From: Glycine soja
Taxonomy: Eukaryota > Streptophyta > Magnoliopsida > Fabales > Fabaceae
Assembly: GCF_004193775.1 (NCBI RefSeq)
Contig: NC_041019.1
Location: forward strand, 52,117,928 to 52,181,927
Reading direction: 5' to 3'
Length of the DNA: 64,000 bases
In this document: positions 50,000-63,885 of the stretch, piece by piece
How the letters are laid out: each line of letters starts with the position of its first letter
How positions within the stretch are numbered: position 1 is the first letter of the stretch
The notes under the pieces: model-generated
The model's database searches: none
Told to the model about the DNA's origin: nothing
The model's input: only the letters and a program-made list of their open reading frames with translations
Made by a program: the position numbers and the translations under genes

Positions 50000-50333
50000 T
50001 CAATATAAGGCCCACAACTTTCTCCAAAAAAAACACCAAAACGGCTCACCACTATACGGCGTCGTTTACCAATCCATTAAACCAAACTGAATTTTTCTAT
50101 TTTTTTTTCTTCACAATTTTTTATACAAAAAAAAAAAGAAAAAAAAGTAAAAAAAAAAACCTCTTCATTTCATTTCCCCTTCCACTTTCCATCCAAAATA
50201 AAAAATTCATTTTTTTTTTTCCCGAAATCAAAATCTCTTCGTTCTCTCTCTTCCATTCTATCTATCCATTTCTGTCCATCGCCGACAACCGCCAATTCCC
50301 TCCATTTCAAAGCAAACCCCTTTCTCTTCTCAG

Positions 50334-52041
50334 GTACTCAATCATCTCCTCCTCCTCCTCTTCTTCTTCTTCTCCTTCTCTCTCTCTCTCTCTCTAACAC
50401 ATGGATTGCCTTGCTCTATTTCAATACCAGAAAACGTTTCCCATTTTTCTTTTGCCACATCCTAGTGCATTTCTAACATTAGGACGTGGTAAATAATCGT
50501 GGGTTGTCTTCAAAATGTGTTTTTTGTGCCACCATATAACCTTTCTATGTTGCTGTTTTAGTTGTTGTCGGGTTAACTTTTTTGTTTTGGTTGCTGGAAA
50601 TGATGCTATAAGCAAAGATGGTGGTGCTAGTGGTTGTTGTTTTGCAATAGAAATGATGAAGTTCGGGTTGTTGTTTACTATGTAATTACTTCTATTTGGG
50701 AGGGGTGATTGTAGTGTTATGGGAACGGGATTTCTTGGTGTGATGGGGAAGCGCTTTTGGTTTACTTTTGAGTGGCTACAACTAGGTTTTTATGTGTGAG
50801 AATTAATGTAATGTCATTGGATAATGCTGAGTGAAAATGGAAGTTTGGTGCTTGTGAGTATGATTGGTGTAAGTTTTTTTAAATGAGGGAAAACAAAATT
50901 TGTACTTGTAAGTCTATGTAGATTTTTTAAACGAGGGGAAATTTTATAAGGGTGGGGTGCTTCAGTGTTCTGCAATACTTACACAAGAATTTACAAGGAT
51001 ATTTCCGGTACAAATAGAAAATAGCTTAGAATGCAGTACTTGATGAGTTGTTCAAAAGAGCCTAAATGAAAATAGGGCTGTTATTGCTAAAATCATGATT
51101 GTTATTTGCATGTTGGCATATTCTCCATCTGTTGATGAAGAGAGAACTATGGGTATAAACTCTGCAAGTGCAAGATATGATTTATCAATTATAGATAAGT
51201 AATTAACATAAATGACTGTAGTAGAGATAAGGAGTTATACTGTTTTCGATCCCTAATCCTCTTTGAAGTGCTGTCGTTCTATCACCTACAACTGATAAGT
51301 TTAATGCTTGGTGAGAATTTTTATATTTAGGAGGGACGAATGATGATATATCCTAATGTTTATACTAACAGTCATTACATGAATTTAAGCAAAAGATGTA
51401 GAATTTACATCTTAGAAAGATTTATACAATGATGCATTATTACAGGTTTGTGAATGTGGTATATTGCCAAAATAATTATTGTATGCGTTTGGTGCATTTA
51501 CAATTGTGTTAACACCTGACAAGTCTCCCTTGATCCAAAAGTTAGCAATACATTAAGTGGGCATGGCATATTTAATAAACTAAAATATGTAGTCTCTCCA
51601 TCATCTATAGAATGCACAATGATGCAGTGTGCACCTCAGAATTTACAAGTAGCCATTATTTTGTTATTTATGTTACGTTCCACATGGATATCGAGATTTG
51701 CTTTTTGCTTAGGTGTCAAATATGTTCAGTTTGATGCTGAATGTGTCTTTACTCTTTAGTATTTCAATTATACATGTATTCAAACATGAGTATGTAAAGA
51801 AATATTGGTAATTTTATATATAGACTTGAATGGCAATAAGTACATCTTTCCCTGTGTGTGTGTGAATTACTTTAGAAAATTTAGCATTTGTGGCACTTTG
51901 TCGTGGCCAATATATGTAGTGTAAAAGACACACAAACAATATGTTGTCATCCTTAATTTTGCAGCAGTATATGTTTGCTTAGTTTTCATTTATTTAATGG
52001 CATTTTCTGCGCATAGTGACTTCTTGTTCTGTTTTTTACAG
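50334..52041 (+). other. 5'-UTR intron of the SKP1-like gene
   Basis: Donor TCTCAG|GTACTC at 50333/50334 and acceptor TTTTTTACAG at 52041 bound a 1.7-kb intron ahead of the leader exon 52042-52343. The CT-rich exon before it (from about 50230) looks like a plant 5' UTR. Confidence 0.55.
50339..50396. repeat. TCC/TCT microsatellite
   Basis: A CT-rich run directly after the donor of the SKP1-like 5'-UTR intron. It gives an artefactual poly-Ser open frame (49765-50397). Confidence 0.85.
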
Positions 52042-52307
52042 CTGTTGCTTTGAACTTGAAAGGTGCTGAACTATTCTCCATTCTTCTATTTTGCAAGTTT
52101 ACATCTGTTCTGCAAATAATTTCATGGATCATGCATTTGAGAAATGTTGCTGGAGCTTCTTGATCCTGATTGCAGAATTCCTTTGATTACTGGATGTATT
52201 ACCTGGTTGTCTGGAGTTGAAATTTGAATTTCCACCTCAGCAAATATTGCTTGCATCACAAAGAAACTTTCAATATCAATAGATTTTACTTTTCAAATTG
52301 GTTTAAT

Positions 52308-55300
52308 ATGTCAGAAATTGACATGGCGGTTATTAAACCTGAGGTATGATACATTTTTGTATTATAAGTTTTTTCCCCCTTAATCCGTATATTTCAGAGG
52401 TTAAAATTTTATTTAAGTAATTAAGTTATACTGCTTTGGGTTTCTTTTTCTTCTTTATCTCATTTTTGTTGGGTAGTCATGTTAAATTTGTTCTTTAATC
52501 TTTATTTGTAAATGATTTATTCTGTTCTATATGTTTTGGTACTTGATTTGTAATAATTTTTGTTATTATATTTACATTTCTGAATTTAAAATTAATTGAA
52601 TAAGTTTTGTTGTGAACCATATATGTTATTATTCTCTCATCACAATGTTTATTCAATTGTTTGCCCCCTCAAAAGTTGTTGAGATTTGTTTTAAACTGTA
52701 GATGATTAAGTTGGCTTTATATGTGCTCAAAGTTTTAATTATTAGACAAGAATTGAAGTGTCTTTCATTTTGGCTCTTAAAGGGATGGAATTAGAGGAAT
52801 ACCACCATGGATTAGTGTTCCTGTATGTTAATTAATGCTAGTATGGTTTAAGTTCATCGCGTTAATTATTTTCAAAGAACTTACTATCATTCAAATTAAT
52901 TATTAAAGAACTGGTATCACTAGATCAGTATTCAGTATGTTAATTATAGAGGATTTGCTTCTGCCAGAAACACCAAAAAACTCTGGTGTTGTTCTGAGTT
53001 TGCAGTTCTTTGGTGTATTTAGTTGGAGCTTCTTGGAACATCAGCAAGTTATTTTGGGATCAAGTAGTTTCTCTAAATTCTAACTCCTTCATGATGCTCT
53101 GCCAATGGTCTTTTTAGAGAAGTGCCTTTGATAGATCTGTAGAGAGATTGGCATGCTGTGATGCATGTTTCTTGATCTTGTTTTTGTTTTCTATTTTTTT
53201 TTCCTCTGTAATATCTCTTACTTTTGTTTATTTCTCTTCTTTCCTAATAAATTCTTTATTTTATATATACAAAAATTCAGATGATGAAGCCTTATATCTG
53301 GCTTGAGACATCAGATGGTTCAATCCAACAAGTGGAACAAGAAATTGCAATGTATTGCCCTCTGATTTGTCAAGAAATAATACAAAAAGGCATGGGATCT
53401 TCCAAGAGTTGTGCGATATGTCTTCCTCAACGAGTCAGTCCTGTGACGTTGAGCTTAATTCTTGATTATTGTCGTTTTCATCAAGTACCAGGTCGCTCAA
53501 ACAAGGTTCTACTACCTGTTTGCCTCTCTCTTTAATGTTTTTACATTGTTATTATCTTTATACAAGATAATTTATGGCTGAACAACAATGTATGTCAAGA
53601 TGATCTTACTTGGGGGTTATTCTTTGTATAGGAACGAAAGTCTTATGATGAGAAATTCATTAGGATGGACACAAAGCGGCTATGTGAGTTGACATCTGCT
53701 GCAGACAGCCTTCAGTTGAAGCCATTGGTTGATCTTACAAGTCGTGCACTTGCTCGGATAATTGAAGGAAAATCTCCAGAGGAGATACGTGAGATATTTC
53801 ATCTGCCTGATGATCTTACTGAGGTGTCTGGTGCTTGTGAGAACTCTGTATGCTAATTATGTCTTTGTTCATCTTCAATTCTCTTTTTTCACACATGCTT
53901 TTTATCCAGGAAGAGAAGTTGGAGCCCTTGAAAAACACAACTGATGACCCAAGGATCAGGCTTTTGAATAGATTGTATGCCAAAAAGAGGAAAGAACTAA
54001 GAGAGCGTGAGAGGTTAAAGGTACCAGTGTTTCTTTATTTTATCATATTACAGTATATGTCACATTGTATAATGTAGTCCTTTCTTAACTAGATATTCCT
54101 AATTAAATTGAACTTTTGCTGTCAAGAGATGTTTTCTTGCATCTCTTCTCATGTCCTAAATTGTAGATTGTTGAATTTAATAAGAAAATTGATCCCTTGC
54201 ATTTTTCAGAATGTTGAAGTTGAAGAAGAGCATGTAGATGAGCGTTCAGTTGATGACCTTTTGTCTTTTATTAATGGAAATGATGGAGGTAGAGCATTTT
54301 TATCCCTGTTTTTTTCTTGAGTTTACTTCCTGCTTCTTTCTGTAGATTGGTGAAATATATCGGCTCATCCCTAATTGAAGCCTTTCTATCTTATATTATC
54401 TGTGAACCACATGAAATTGTTCTGCTAAACCTACTGATGAGCCTAGTGGTTGATATAGTATACAGTCAATTAGATGAATATCGAACATGGGTGCTTTATA
54501 ATTGAAGATGATACTGTTTCTAAATTTTAGAGAACCATTATTTGTAGTAGATAGATTTTCCCTAGTCTCCTCAATATTACTCATTGAATTGAAGTAGCAC
54601 TGCCAAAGCCAGTGCTAATATCTGTTTTCTATTAACAGAGAGTAACAAGTGTTTCATGCTGTTTACTCATTGGGGTGGAGTGCAATTTTGAAGGAAAAAT
54701 ACAATTTAGTTAGTGTTGATTGAATAACACTCAAGGGTGGTTAGTGTTATTTACCTTAAACTATATAACAGGGAAGAAGATATTAATGATGATGAGGATT
54801 GAGAACTTTACAATTGACCATTGGTCATAACATGACAAATGGCATCACTACCTAGTATGCCATTACGTCTACAGCATGGTTCTTGACAATCCTTGTCACT
54901 CATGTCTTGTATCTTTTACTCGTCTCATTCTAGAACTGTTTTATAATTCTTTTGGGTATAAATATTTTGTGAGCTGTATCTTTTTGAATTTATTTTCTGG
55001 TTTAATTCCCTTGAATGCCTAACTAATGGTGAAGAATTTTGTCAAAGATCCAAAGGAAGTTAAAACTTCTAAGAATAAAAAGAAAAATAGAAGGAAAAAA
55101 GAGCAACAACAGAAGAACTCTTCTCTGAAGGAAGCTTCTGAAGTGAACAAGGTTGTTGTAAATATTCTGTTCTGTTTTTTTTTAATGAAAAAAGTCAATT
55201 ATTTATCATACTAGATGTAAGTGTTGCATTTTTTTTTATCTCGCGACAGGAAGTAAATGGTCAAAGTATCAGACACCAAAGTGCTGAAGCTGATAGAATT

Positions 55301-58300
55301 GCTGAGACCTCAAATTCACATACAGAAGATGTATTTGCTCATAGAGAATTTGATGATGGAGATATAGATGATGGGATTGATCCTGCGCTAAAGGAAAAAA
55401 TTGACAGGTTGGGCTACATTCTAAATGCATGTTTGGTAATGCTTTTTCAGGAGAAATAATTATTCTTTTTAAAACTCAGGAAATTGTGAAGAGAAAACAA
55501 TTATTTCTCCAAATAGGCTTGAACCAAATACACACTAATTATATTGTTTACACTATGCTGTTTCTAAAATCTAATTTTTATTTTTTGTGGATGGCTATCA
55601 TTATCTTTAGCATAGTTGCAGTGGCAGATCACTAGCTTTTCTTCTCATTAGTGATCAGTAGCATTGGTGAATATATTTTGTGTGGAGTATAGCATATGCA
55701 GAGGACAAGGCATCGGAATGATTGAATTCTATCCTTCTACAAATTGTACTTTTTGAGTCATCTATTGCTGGTTGAATATGGCATGAAGTGCTTGCGTACT
55801 TGTGTTTATCACAGAGAGGGAGACATGGCAATGCTAATTTATTGGATTTCACACCTTTTTGGAGAATGATAAATTTAGTAATATTTTGTATCCTATATCT
55901 CATTCTAGCTATTAATTTCTCATGATCCTGAATATTGTAAAACTTTTAGATGGGTAATGCAATTGGTTCTGACCATGTACCTATATTCTAGAAATTTTTT
56001 AATCTAATACTTCATAACTTCTTGTTCATTTTAATATTGGTCAACATACATAATGGTACGGGTCTATAAGATTTGCTAATTTGCTTAGGATGACTAGTAA
56101 TATTTTTCCCTTTTTCTTTATAAGTCTTTGGCAATATTATGATGATAATTGAATTGCCCCTTTGGTTTTGCTTCTACAAGGATTCAAGCCTGTAGTTTCT
56201 AACTAACCTTACTCTTACTAACTTGAGCTAGCCTAAGTGCAGTGTTAGACATGTTAATTATTAGAAGAGAGAAAGAATTTCAGAGAAGAGTGGAAAGTTT
56301 TGTTTCTATATGTGTTGATTATTGTTGTAATCAAAATTACAGTTTCAGATATCAGCTATATATATGCTGATGATAGTACCCAGAGTTGGTTACAACTTAC
56401 AACTGCCTATACTAACTGTATTAAAGCTGTACAAATCTGTCAGCTATTGAAACAAAACTAGTACACCGGTGGAACTGTAGCTGGAATAGGTTGAGGAACA
56501 GGGATACAAGTAGAAGAATCAGGTAAGAAGAGTTCTTTGTAAGGAAATTAAATTTCATTGAAGATGACATCTTTGGAAACAAGTTTACCAGCAGGAGCTA
56601 AGCATTTGTAGTTCTTGTGAGAGGTATAATTCCCTAAAAAGATACATTCATGGGATTTGAAATTGAATTTTTGAATATTATAAGGTCTGATAAGAGGGAA
56701 ACAAGCACACCCAAAGACTCTTGGGAATGAGTAATCTAGCATTTGGTTGAACAATTGTGTATAAGGAACTGCGAAGTTAATTGATACAGTGGGGAAGTCT
56801 ATTGATTAAGAAAACTGGAGTGATAAAGGCATGACCCCAGAATTTTAAGGGCAAAGAAGCATGACTGAGTAGGGAAAGACCAAATTTGACAATATGCCTT
56901 TGTTTTCTTTCTACTACATTTTGGTATTGTGTGTGAGGGAAGATGAGCTTATGTATAATGCCTTAGTCATTCAAAAACTCGGTGAGTGGTCAAAACTCCC
57001 CTCCCCAATCAGTTTGAAGAGGTTTATGTTTGCCATTAAACAGTGTTTCAGCCATGGATTTAAATTGTTGAAAAGTGAAGGTTTCTGACTCGTTTTTGAG
57101 TATGTAGATAAAAGTGAATCTAGAATAAGCATCAACAGAAGTAACAATACAGAAATTTGTTGGAGGGATAATAGAGGGGCAGGTCACCACAAATCATTAT
57201 ATACTAATGCAAGTGGTGAATTATAAGTTCTAGAAGAAAAGGAAGGTAGTCAATGTGTTTTTTCAACACACCAGGCTGAACAAAATTCAAAAGTGCTTTT
57301 GTTGATGACTGGAATATTTCATTGTTGTAGTACAATTCTCATGACGTTGAGATTGGGACGCCCTAGTCTTAGATGGCATGCAAAAAGAGAATGGACAGTT
57401 ACAGCAGAGTAAACATTATTATTTACAACAAAAATAGAAATAGATTTACAATTGGAATGGGTGAAATAGAAACTAAAGAGAGAAATTTTCAGAGAAGAGT
57501 GCGAAGTTCTATTTCTAAAAGTGTTGACTATTGTTACAATGAATTCAGTTTCAGATATTAGCTATTATATTCTGATGAAAGCACCTTCAGTTACAACTGC
57601 ATAACTAACTACACCAATTATAACTAGCATTCCAAGTTATTTATAGCTGTACAAATCTGCCAGGTGTTGAAACAAAGTTAGTACACATGTACAGTGTAGA
57701 AACTGACAGCTACCCTTCTTGAATTAATTGTCTTCCGTTGTTTTTTCCTCGTTATTTTGGGTAAAAAAAACATTATTTGATGTAAAAAGAGATGTTTATG
57801 GTGATGTTATATAAATGTGCTTTTATGATGATATATACCGAATCTTTTTGCTTAGTGATGGTTACATAAATGTACTTTTAAGATGATGAACAGAAAATCT
57901 TATGTGCTTGGTACCATTGGACACAGGGAAGTGGAAGATTTTGCCCGCCGATTGAATTCTGACTGGCCAGAGAGGATGCAAGAACTTTTATCTTCAGGAC
58001 AAGAAAGGAAGATGATGCTTTTTACTCCCAACGGAAATAGTTTTCTGAGGCGAAATGCTTGTATGTTTTTTCCCTGTGTTTTGAGTGATTTTACTTATCC
58101 GTTATATGCTTGTTAGCTGAAATTTCAATTTTTCTAAAATTCTCTGGTTCTTGCTCTCTCCCTCTTACTGAAAAACTTATTTGTATAATAAATTTTCCTG
58201 CCATTCAATTCTCTTCCTTTTAAAATTAGTTCTTCCTCATTATAGTTTTCTGCTGCTTCTGCATTTTGGTCTGCTAGAGTTGATGACATGTTTTTGGCGT

Positions 58301-58554
58301 TCTCCTTTTATTGTTTATTCAAATTTGTTTCCACTTGTTATTTATCTTATACAAGTTAATCTGTTAGAATGCCTGTTGTGAAAAGTAAAAATTACATTTG
58401 CTTGAATATATTCAGTGTGCAATTTAGTAATAAATCACTTTCTTGGCTTCCCTATTTTTGATATATCATATGCTCAAAATGGAAAATTTTCATTTCATTT
58501 TAGTCATTTTCACTGTCATCTGGAACTCAATAAACATCTATTTTTGTTCAGGAC
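52308..58554 (+). CDS. SKP1-like protein (ASK20/ASK21 type)
   Basis: Coding exons: 52308-52343, 53281-53505, 53632-53823, 53910-54020, 54210-54288, 55048-55151, 55250-55407, 57927-58060, with the stop completed at 58552-58554; about 346 residues. SKP1 proteins bridge cullin and F-box subunits in SCF ubiquitin ligases. The N-terminal half is a SKP1 fold: YIWLETSDGSIQQVEQEIAMYCPLI, LSLILDYCRFH, DEKFIRMDTKRLCELTSAADSLQLKPLVDLTSRALARIIEGKSPEEIREIF. After that comes the extension typical of ASK20/21: LYAKKRKELRERERLK, SVDDLLSFING, a Lys-rich stretch (KNKKKNRRKKEQQQK), an acidic part and DFARRLNSDWPERMQELL. The extension is unlike canonical SKP1 and its role is unclear to me. The last intron junction makes TGA straight after RRNA, so the exact C-terminus is uncertain. 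The acceptor at 55047 is weak. Confidence 0.85.
56265..57685 (-). mobile_element. Ty1/copia retrotransposon remnant in an intron
   Basis: Two direct repeats of about 200 bases, 56265-56465 and about 57476-57685, act as LTRs; both begin TGTACTA on the minus strand. Between them the minus strand shows a gag-pre-integrase part (CHLRLGRPN, FCSAWCVEKTH), the integrase core (SVDAYSRFTFIYILKNESET, QTDWGGEF) and RVFGCACFPLIRPYN with FLGNYTSHKNYKCL. Stops interrupt the frame. Gag, protease, reverse transcriptase and RNase H are missing. It lies antisense in the 2.5-kb intron of the SKP1-like gene. No matching 5-bp target duplication was found, so the outer limits are approximate. Confidence 0.82.
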
Positions 58555-59800
58555 TTGACTTGGATGGACTGGAAATGAATGCGTAAAAGATTGCAAGCCT
58601 ACCCAGATGACAGGTGGCTTAAACAATTTTGAGATACTGACACATGCTAAAGAATTGTTGCATGTCAGTTTTTTTTTGTTTTTTTTTCCCTACTGTTTAA
58701 ATTTATTCTTTGTGGTTCATTGTTGGTGTTTAGCTCTGATGCTATTAGTTGCTGGGGGCTTTCTCTTGTACGTACAGGAAAGAAATAAAAAGGGTTCTGA
58801 GCTTGTGTGGATTATATTTTTCTTGTGAATTTTCTTTTGGTTTGTTCTTTTTTTAAGTTTTGATTTAAAGGCTCCTTTGTTCCTTATGACTTATGTAGTT
58901 TTAACTGAAACAAAAAAAAGTGTAAATTATACTATTACTCAATCTTGCATTAACAAACCATTGAAGAGTTTTCCTTTTCAAGATGTGATAATACTCTTCA
59001 AGATACATGATTGAGTGCTAGTGTAAAAAATTTACAGTGATTAATAATGATTTGGAATTAAATCTAAAGATTGGAGAGGAGAAATGAAAGATCCATGTCT
59101 TTGGACTATGGGGCTAATTCTAATATACCAAATAATCTTCCTGATTTTTTATAAACTTTATAGAGATTATTTGGAAGTCCTTTGTGTGTAGCTATCCAGT
59201 TGGAATTAAAGCTGTGGTGACAACCGAGCCTGATTCAGCACTGCAAGAATATTTGATACATCATTAATTTCATACAAGGAGTATTCTTCCAAAATATAAT
59301 TTAGCCATCTTTAACTTCACAGTTCACAAGTTTCAATTCATTATTTTCCCGTCTTCTCTCCATTGGTTGAAAGTTGTCGATGCATGTCATTTGGCTTTTT
59401 GCCGTTTGCTTTATTCTCCAGTCTTCATTTTCCAGTTCATAAGTTTCAATGCATTATTTTAGTCAGAGCCTCATTGAAGTAAAGTTGTAAAAGGTAACTA
59501 TAAAAATCATGTCCCCAAGGCAAAGCCAGAATCAGGAAGTGGAATCTCTTGAATCTCCTCACCTCAGTCCATCTTCTATTTTAGAACAAGATCTATTCTT
59601 ACAATAAACAGTTTGGCATGGGGTCTTCCAACATCCAACAGTTGTGGGGTATCTCAAGTCTAAGGTGCCGATTTTAAGTACATGCTATAATCATTTGGCT
59701 GAAATTTGGTTATGACAAAGTTACAGATGTTACAAAGTCTTCTAAGATTTGCTATAAGTCTCCTGTAAACTAACACCTAGGATGCTATTCCTGCTGGGGA
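58555..59800. other. convergent 3' regions
   Basis: 3' UTR of the SKP1-like gene and 3' flank of the SPPL gene. No further gene recognised. Confidence 0.5.
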
Positions 59801-62800
59801 TTACTGGTTTGTTGATTGATTCTCTTGGATGTGAGGGCAAGGTATTTTTGGTTCCCCTCTTGTCCATAAAACCTTGAGTTCACCTCTCTTCTTTCCCAAT
59901 GACAAAAAGGTTCCTGCAAATACAGAAAAGTATTTCAAAAACTGGTACTAGTTTTCATGGATAAAGCTCTACTAAAGAAATTATATCTATACCAAAAAAC
60001 ATGGATAAAGCTTTGCATTAGTTCAGCATGTTCAACAGCCAATGGAATAGGTCCAAATATTTCTTTTTGCACAATAATCAGTGCTTTATTATTCAACTAT
60101 AATTGAGTTTTGTCTAATAATTATACTAACCAAGTGTAAATGGGACTATATAAAGCAAAGCTGGTTGACCATGTCCATCCATTAAGTTCAAAGCCACGTA
60201 TGTGATAAGGAGACCTGCAGATCAAAATTCAAAGACTATGATGTAAAGACCAAACATATAGTCACCTCCTCCACATTTTCAGTCTAAGCAGGTCCAAACA
60301 CTTGCAAAGAAAATTACTCTGCTAACATTCTATTTATCTAATGAAAACTGCCCTCAGATCAAACATAGCATACCTAAACCATAAGCAGTCATTGCCCACA
60401 AGAAGTACCCATCTCGAAGGTTCTTCTTTGCCAACCAATCATACCTGTATATAGTTAGTCATTAGAAAAATCAAGTTCATGAACCATTAACTAGGCACAA
60501 AGCATTGTCTTCATCAATCCAAAATGTTTTTGTAAGGAGTACAAGATGATGAATAGGATCATTTATGTATGATTTTCTATTCAACCTTAGTGAAAATGCT
60601 ACTAGAAGCCCTGGTAAGATGATGTCCCCAAAACCAATGATGCTGTAACCACCCCAGGGATCAAACATACGTGGTATCTTGAGTAGCATAGGGATACCAT
60701 CTTCTCCACTCCTATCACCTCGAGCTACCTGCAAAGAAGTGAAAATGTTGCATTAGTTTAATAAGAAAAGCATCATGTTTTATGAGATAAAAAACAAGCT
60801 TTGTGAAGAATAGTCTAAGGGAGATCTTCCTCGAAATCACTCACCACTATCATCACACTCTCATGGAACCACCATTTAGAGACAAACACCCAGAAGATGT
60901 CGTATAGGAAGGCACAACTGAGAAGAACAGTTCCGACCTTACATGGAAAAAATGTATAAATTAGTCTTTTTTGTTAATAAAAATGGTCAGTAATACACTG
61001 TAGATCCATATTTAATCGTTTCACTGAAATATAAAAAACAGCCTAAATAGGAGATTGTGCAAAAGACAAGATTAGTTCTCAACCTTACATGGAGGCCCCC
61101 TTTATGAATCCCAAGAGTAGTTCTCAAGAATACAAAAAACAACCTAAATAGGAGATTGTGCAAAAGACAAGCTAAAGTAATGAATAATCACCTTGAGATT
61201 TGGTATCCGCACAATCTGAAGAACTGTAATTATCAATGTGATGCCCTGAAATATAAACGATTAAAAAAAATTAACATTTTGTTTCTCAATTTATTTGAAC
61301 TTGGAAGTTTGCAAGCTTGCCACTCAGCAAACTGAGTTCAGGTTATTATAAAACCTAAATGGAAAAACTTCAATATTTATCAAATGGGGCAAGTAGGCTT
61401 AAACCAAATTCTTAAGTGACAAGAGAGAATTTGAAAAAGCATGAAAGCGAAAAGGAAACAATAATAAGAAACATTGTGAGGATTGCATCACATTGTGATA
61501 ATACCAATTGGCCAAGAACAATCTGCAATCATGTAGCACTAATGATTCACATGAAGCAGTTTGGTCTATGATAACAACCTACTTTCTTGCATAAAAGCAA
61601 AGGATAGAAATCTGATCATTTTTTCTTTTAACCAAGTCCAATGGTGCTGTATAGTCCATGTAGCCAACTTCACCTAGTGAGATAAAGCTATTTTTGTTCA
61701 GTTAATCAATCGAAAAGGTATTTTCTCCTCAAGTCTCTGGGTTTATGACTTCATATCTAGCAGATAACATAAATGCAATGAGTGATTTACTTACTACTTT
61801 ACTAAATCTTTTATTTTGCAAAACACTGAAGCAGTATGCTCAAGTCTTCATTTTAATCACTGTCAGATGAAGATATTCCATACTCATTTAAAAACATTTT
61901 CAGTTCCAAAATCGTGCAATATGTAGCAAGGGGATTGCTCGTGATTGCATCACAAATTTCTATATTTTAATCAGAACTACCGGTATGTAAGAAAATTTGA
62001 TAAAAAATACAAAGATAACAGAACTTTTCTTACAAGAATATCTTGACCAATCCAAGCAAATGATACACGGCGATAAACTCCCCAAAGCACAGCAAACACA
62101 ATGCAGAAGGGAGTAACAGCAACTGTCAGATATGATACAGCACCAAAGAAAGGTACTTTCACAAATGTTTGTGCAGCATGCTGGAACCATTTGAAACTGT
62201 ACGAATTTTGGTGTCAATTCCATAACATGACAAGGGAATATAATACAATAGACAATCTAACTAACAGCCACAAACTTCACACTGGAGTCATTTTCTTTTT
62301 ATGAATATTGATTATTGTAAAGCTGACATTAAAAGTAGGAGAAAAACCTTGTCTGCGCTAAAGTTGCATAAAATTCATCTTTTAGCAATGTTTACAAGGA
62401 AATATAAGCCAGTTATCAAATTTGGTGTATAGAATTGTGAGCTAAATTATTCAATGCTATATCTTTCAGGGTAGAGGTACATGAAAAAGAACTGACCACT
62501 ATGTGAATTATTCTCTCCCCCCCCCCCCCCTCCCCCTCCCCCTGTTTTGTTACCAGCGTCCCATATTTAACAACAATAATCAAATTACTTAATAAAGATT
62601 TTACTGATAAAAAAAGTTAATCACAATTTAAGATCATGAATAAAATATACACCACCCAATATGATTTGGGGTTAATTTTATTAATAAAAGTGCAAGATAT
62701 GTTGCTCAACATGGCCACCACAAATTCAAACAACAAGAAAACAAGCGTAAAGGGCATACCATGATAACAGAGCCACCAAGCAAGTTTGTAGTCCCTGAAA

Positions 62801-63885
62801 GCACATGAAGAATAAAGATTCATTCAGCTGCTATATATTGACAATAACATCATGTTGCAAATTGCAATCCTATAATCTAGGAAGCACAGATACAATACAA
62901 TAAAAACATGGGAATTCAGCAAATTTTAAAAATTATAGGGCATGACACAGTTATAATATATAAAATTAATCAAAAGATAACAAAATAATATATAGGCATA
63001 ATGTGGTATTTCAGCAATAATCATTTAACGTGCCTTAACCCCAACTATAAAAGACGTGAAGTGATTTTCAATATAGCAGCAAGTTAGACAAACTTATAGA
63101 AAGGAATAAGAAAGATAAAAATTATTGAAACCAGGACTCTTTCAAAAAAAAAATATTCATTTTCCATTCCTACTTAATTTCTATTAAAACCAAAACCAAA
63201 CCTGACCTAGGCCTAATGTCACCTTTTAGAATAGGAAATTGTTATTAAGAGTACAATAAATGAGGATTAGACATCCTCACAAGAACATTACAAAAGATAA
63301 TTATGTTTGGATTGATGAAAAGGAGTAAAACAGAATTGAATGCAATATATTCTATCTAATTCCCTCCATCCTATTTTGCTAACATAGGCATGCCAGTCTC
63401 TATTCAAGTCTAACAAAGAAACATCTCTAAAGAGATCGTGAGCAGAATGCCACACAGAAGATTTTAAAAAGTGTCACATGATTGGATAGTGAATTGGGGT
63501 TGATGTGAAGGAAGCAAAATGTTGTTAGGATACACAGGTGAAATTCTAAGTAACCACCCAAGATTTTGCGTGTGCCTTAAAGAAGATGACAAATGATTAT
63601 CAGAAAAGTATAGGAATATGGCTAATCAGTAAATCAGTTAGAGGGAGGCCAAAGGAAGAATCATAATCAACAAGAATCAAGCTTGGAAAAATATTAACTC
63701 ACCTCAACCCCACCAATGCAAAATAAAACCACCAGAACTTCAACAAACCAATATGCCATTAATTTGTAAAGCATAACCAAGAAACAAGAAGCAATCACAA
63801 CAAATGATATTGCCGCTGCAGTACTGATTTCCACATATGCACTAGAACCAGCATTCTCTGCATTTATGTATTCATCTGAAGCATC
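59801..63885 (-). CDS. signal peptide peptidase-like protease (SPPL2-type), C-terminal part
   Basis: Intramembrane aspartyl protease of the GxGD family, acting in the endomembrane system. Exons in the window: 63885-63703, 62794-62760, 62196-62034, 61245-61192, 60937-60845, 60728-60586, 60444-60374, 60214-60131 and 59913-59801. All junctions are GT-AG and in frame (313 codons including stop). Catalytic motifs are intact: YD in LYDIFWVF (Asp at 60901-60899), GxGD in IGFGD (Asp at 60626-60624) and the PAL motif in GQPALLY. Other landmarks are [38 protein letters not shown] and the tail [14 protein letters not shown]. The luminal PA domain, signal peptide and first membrane segments lie beyond the right edge. 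The PWGGY/GFGD context suggests the plant SPPL2-5 group rather than SPP or SPPL1. Confidence 0.92.
62517..62541. repeat. poly-C tract in an SPPL intron
   Basis: A C-run of about 14 followed by TCCCCC units, inside the intron 62759-62197. Confidence 0.85.

Noticed and set aside
49765..50397. 210-residue plus-strand open frame before the SKP1-like gene
   Set aside because: Low-complexity Lys/Phe/Ser content from A, T and CT runs; it overlaps the 5' UTR and intron start of the gene.
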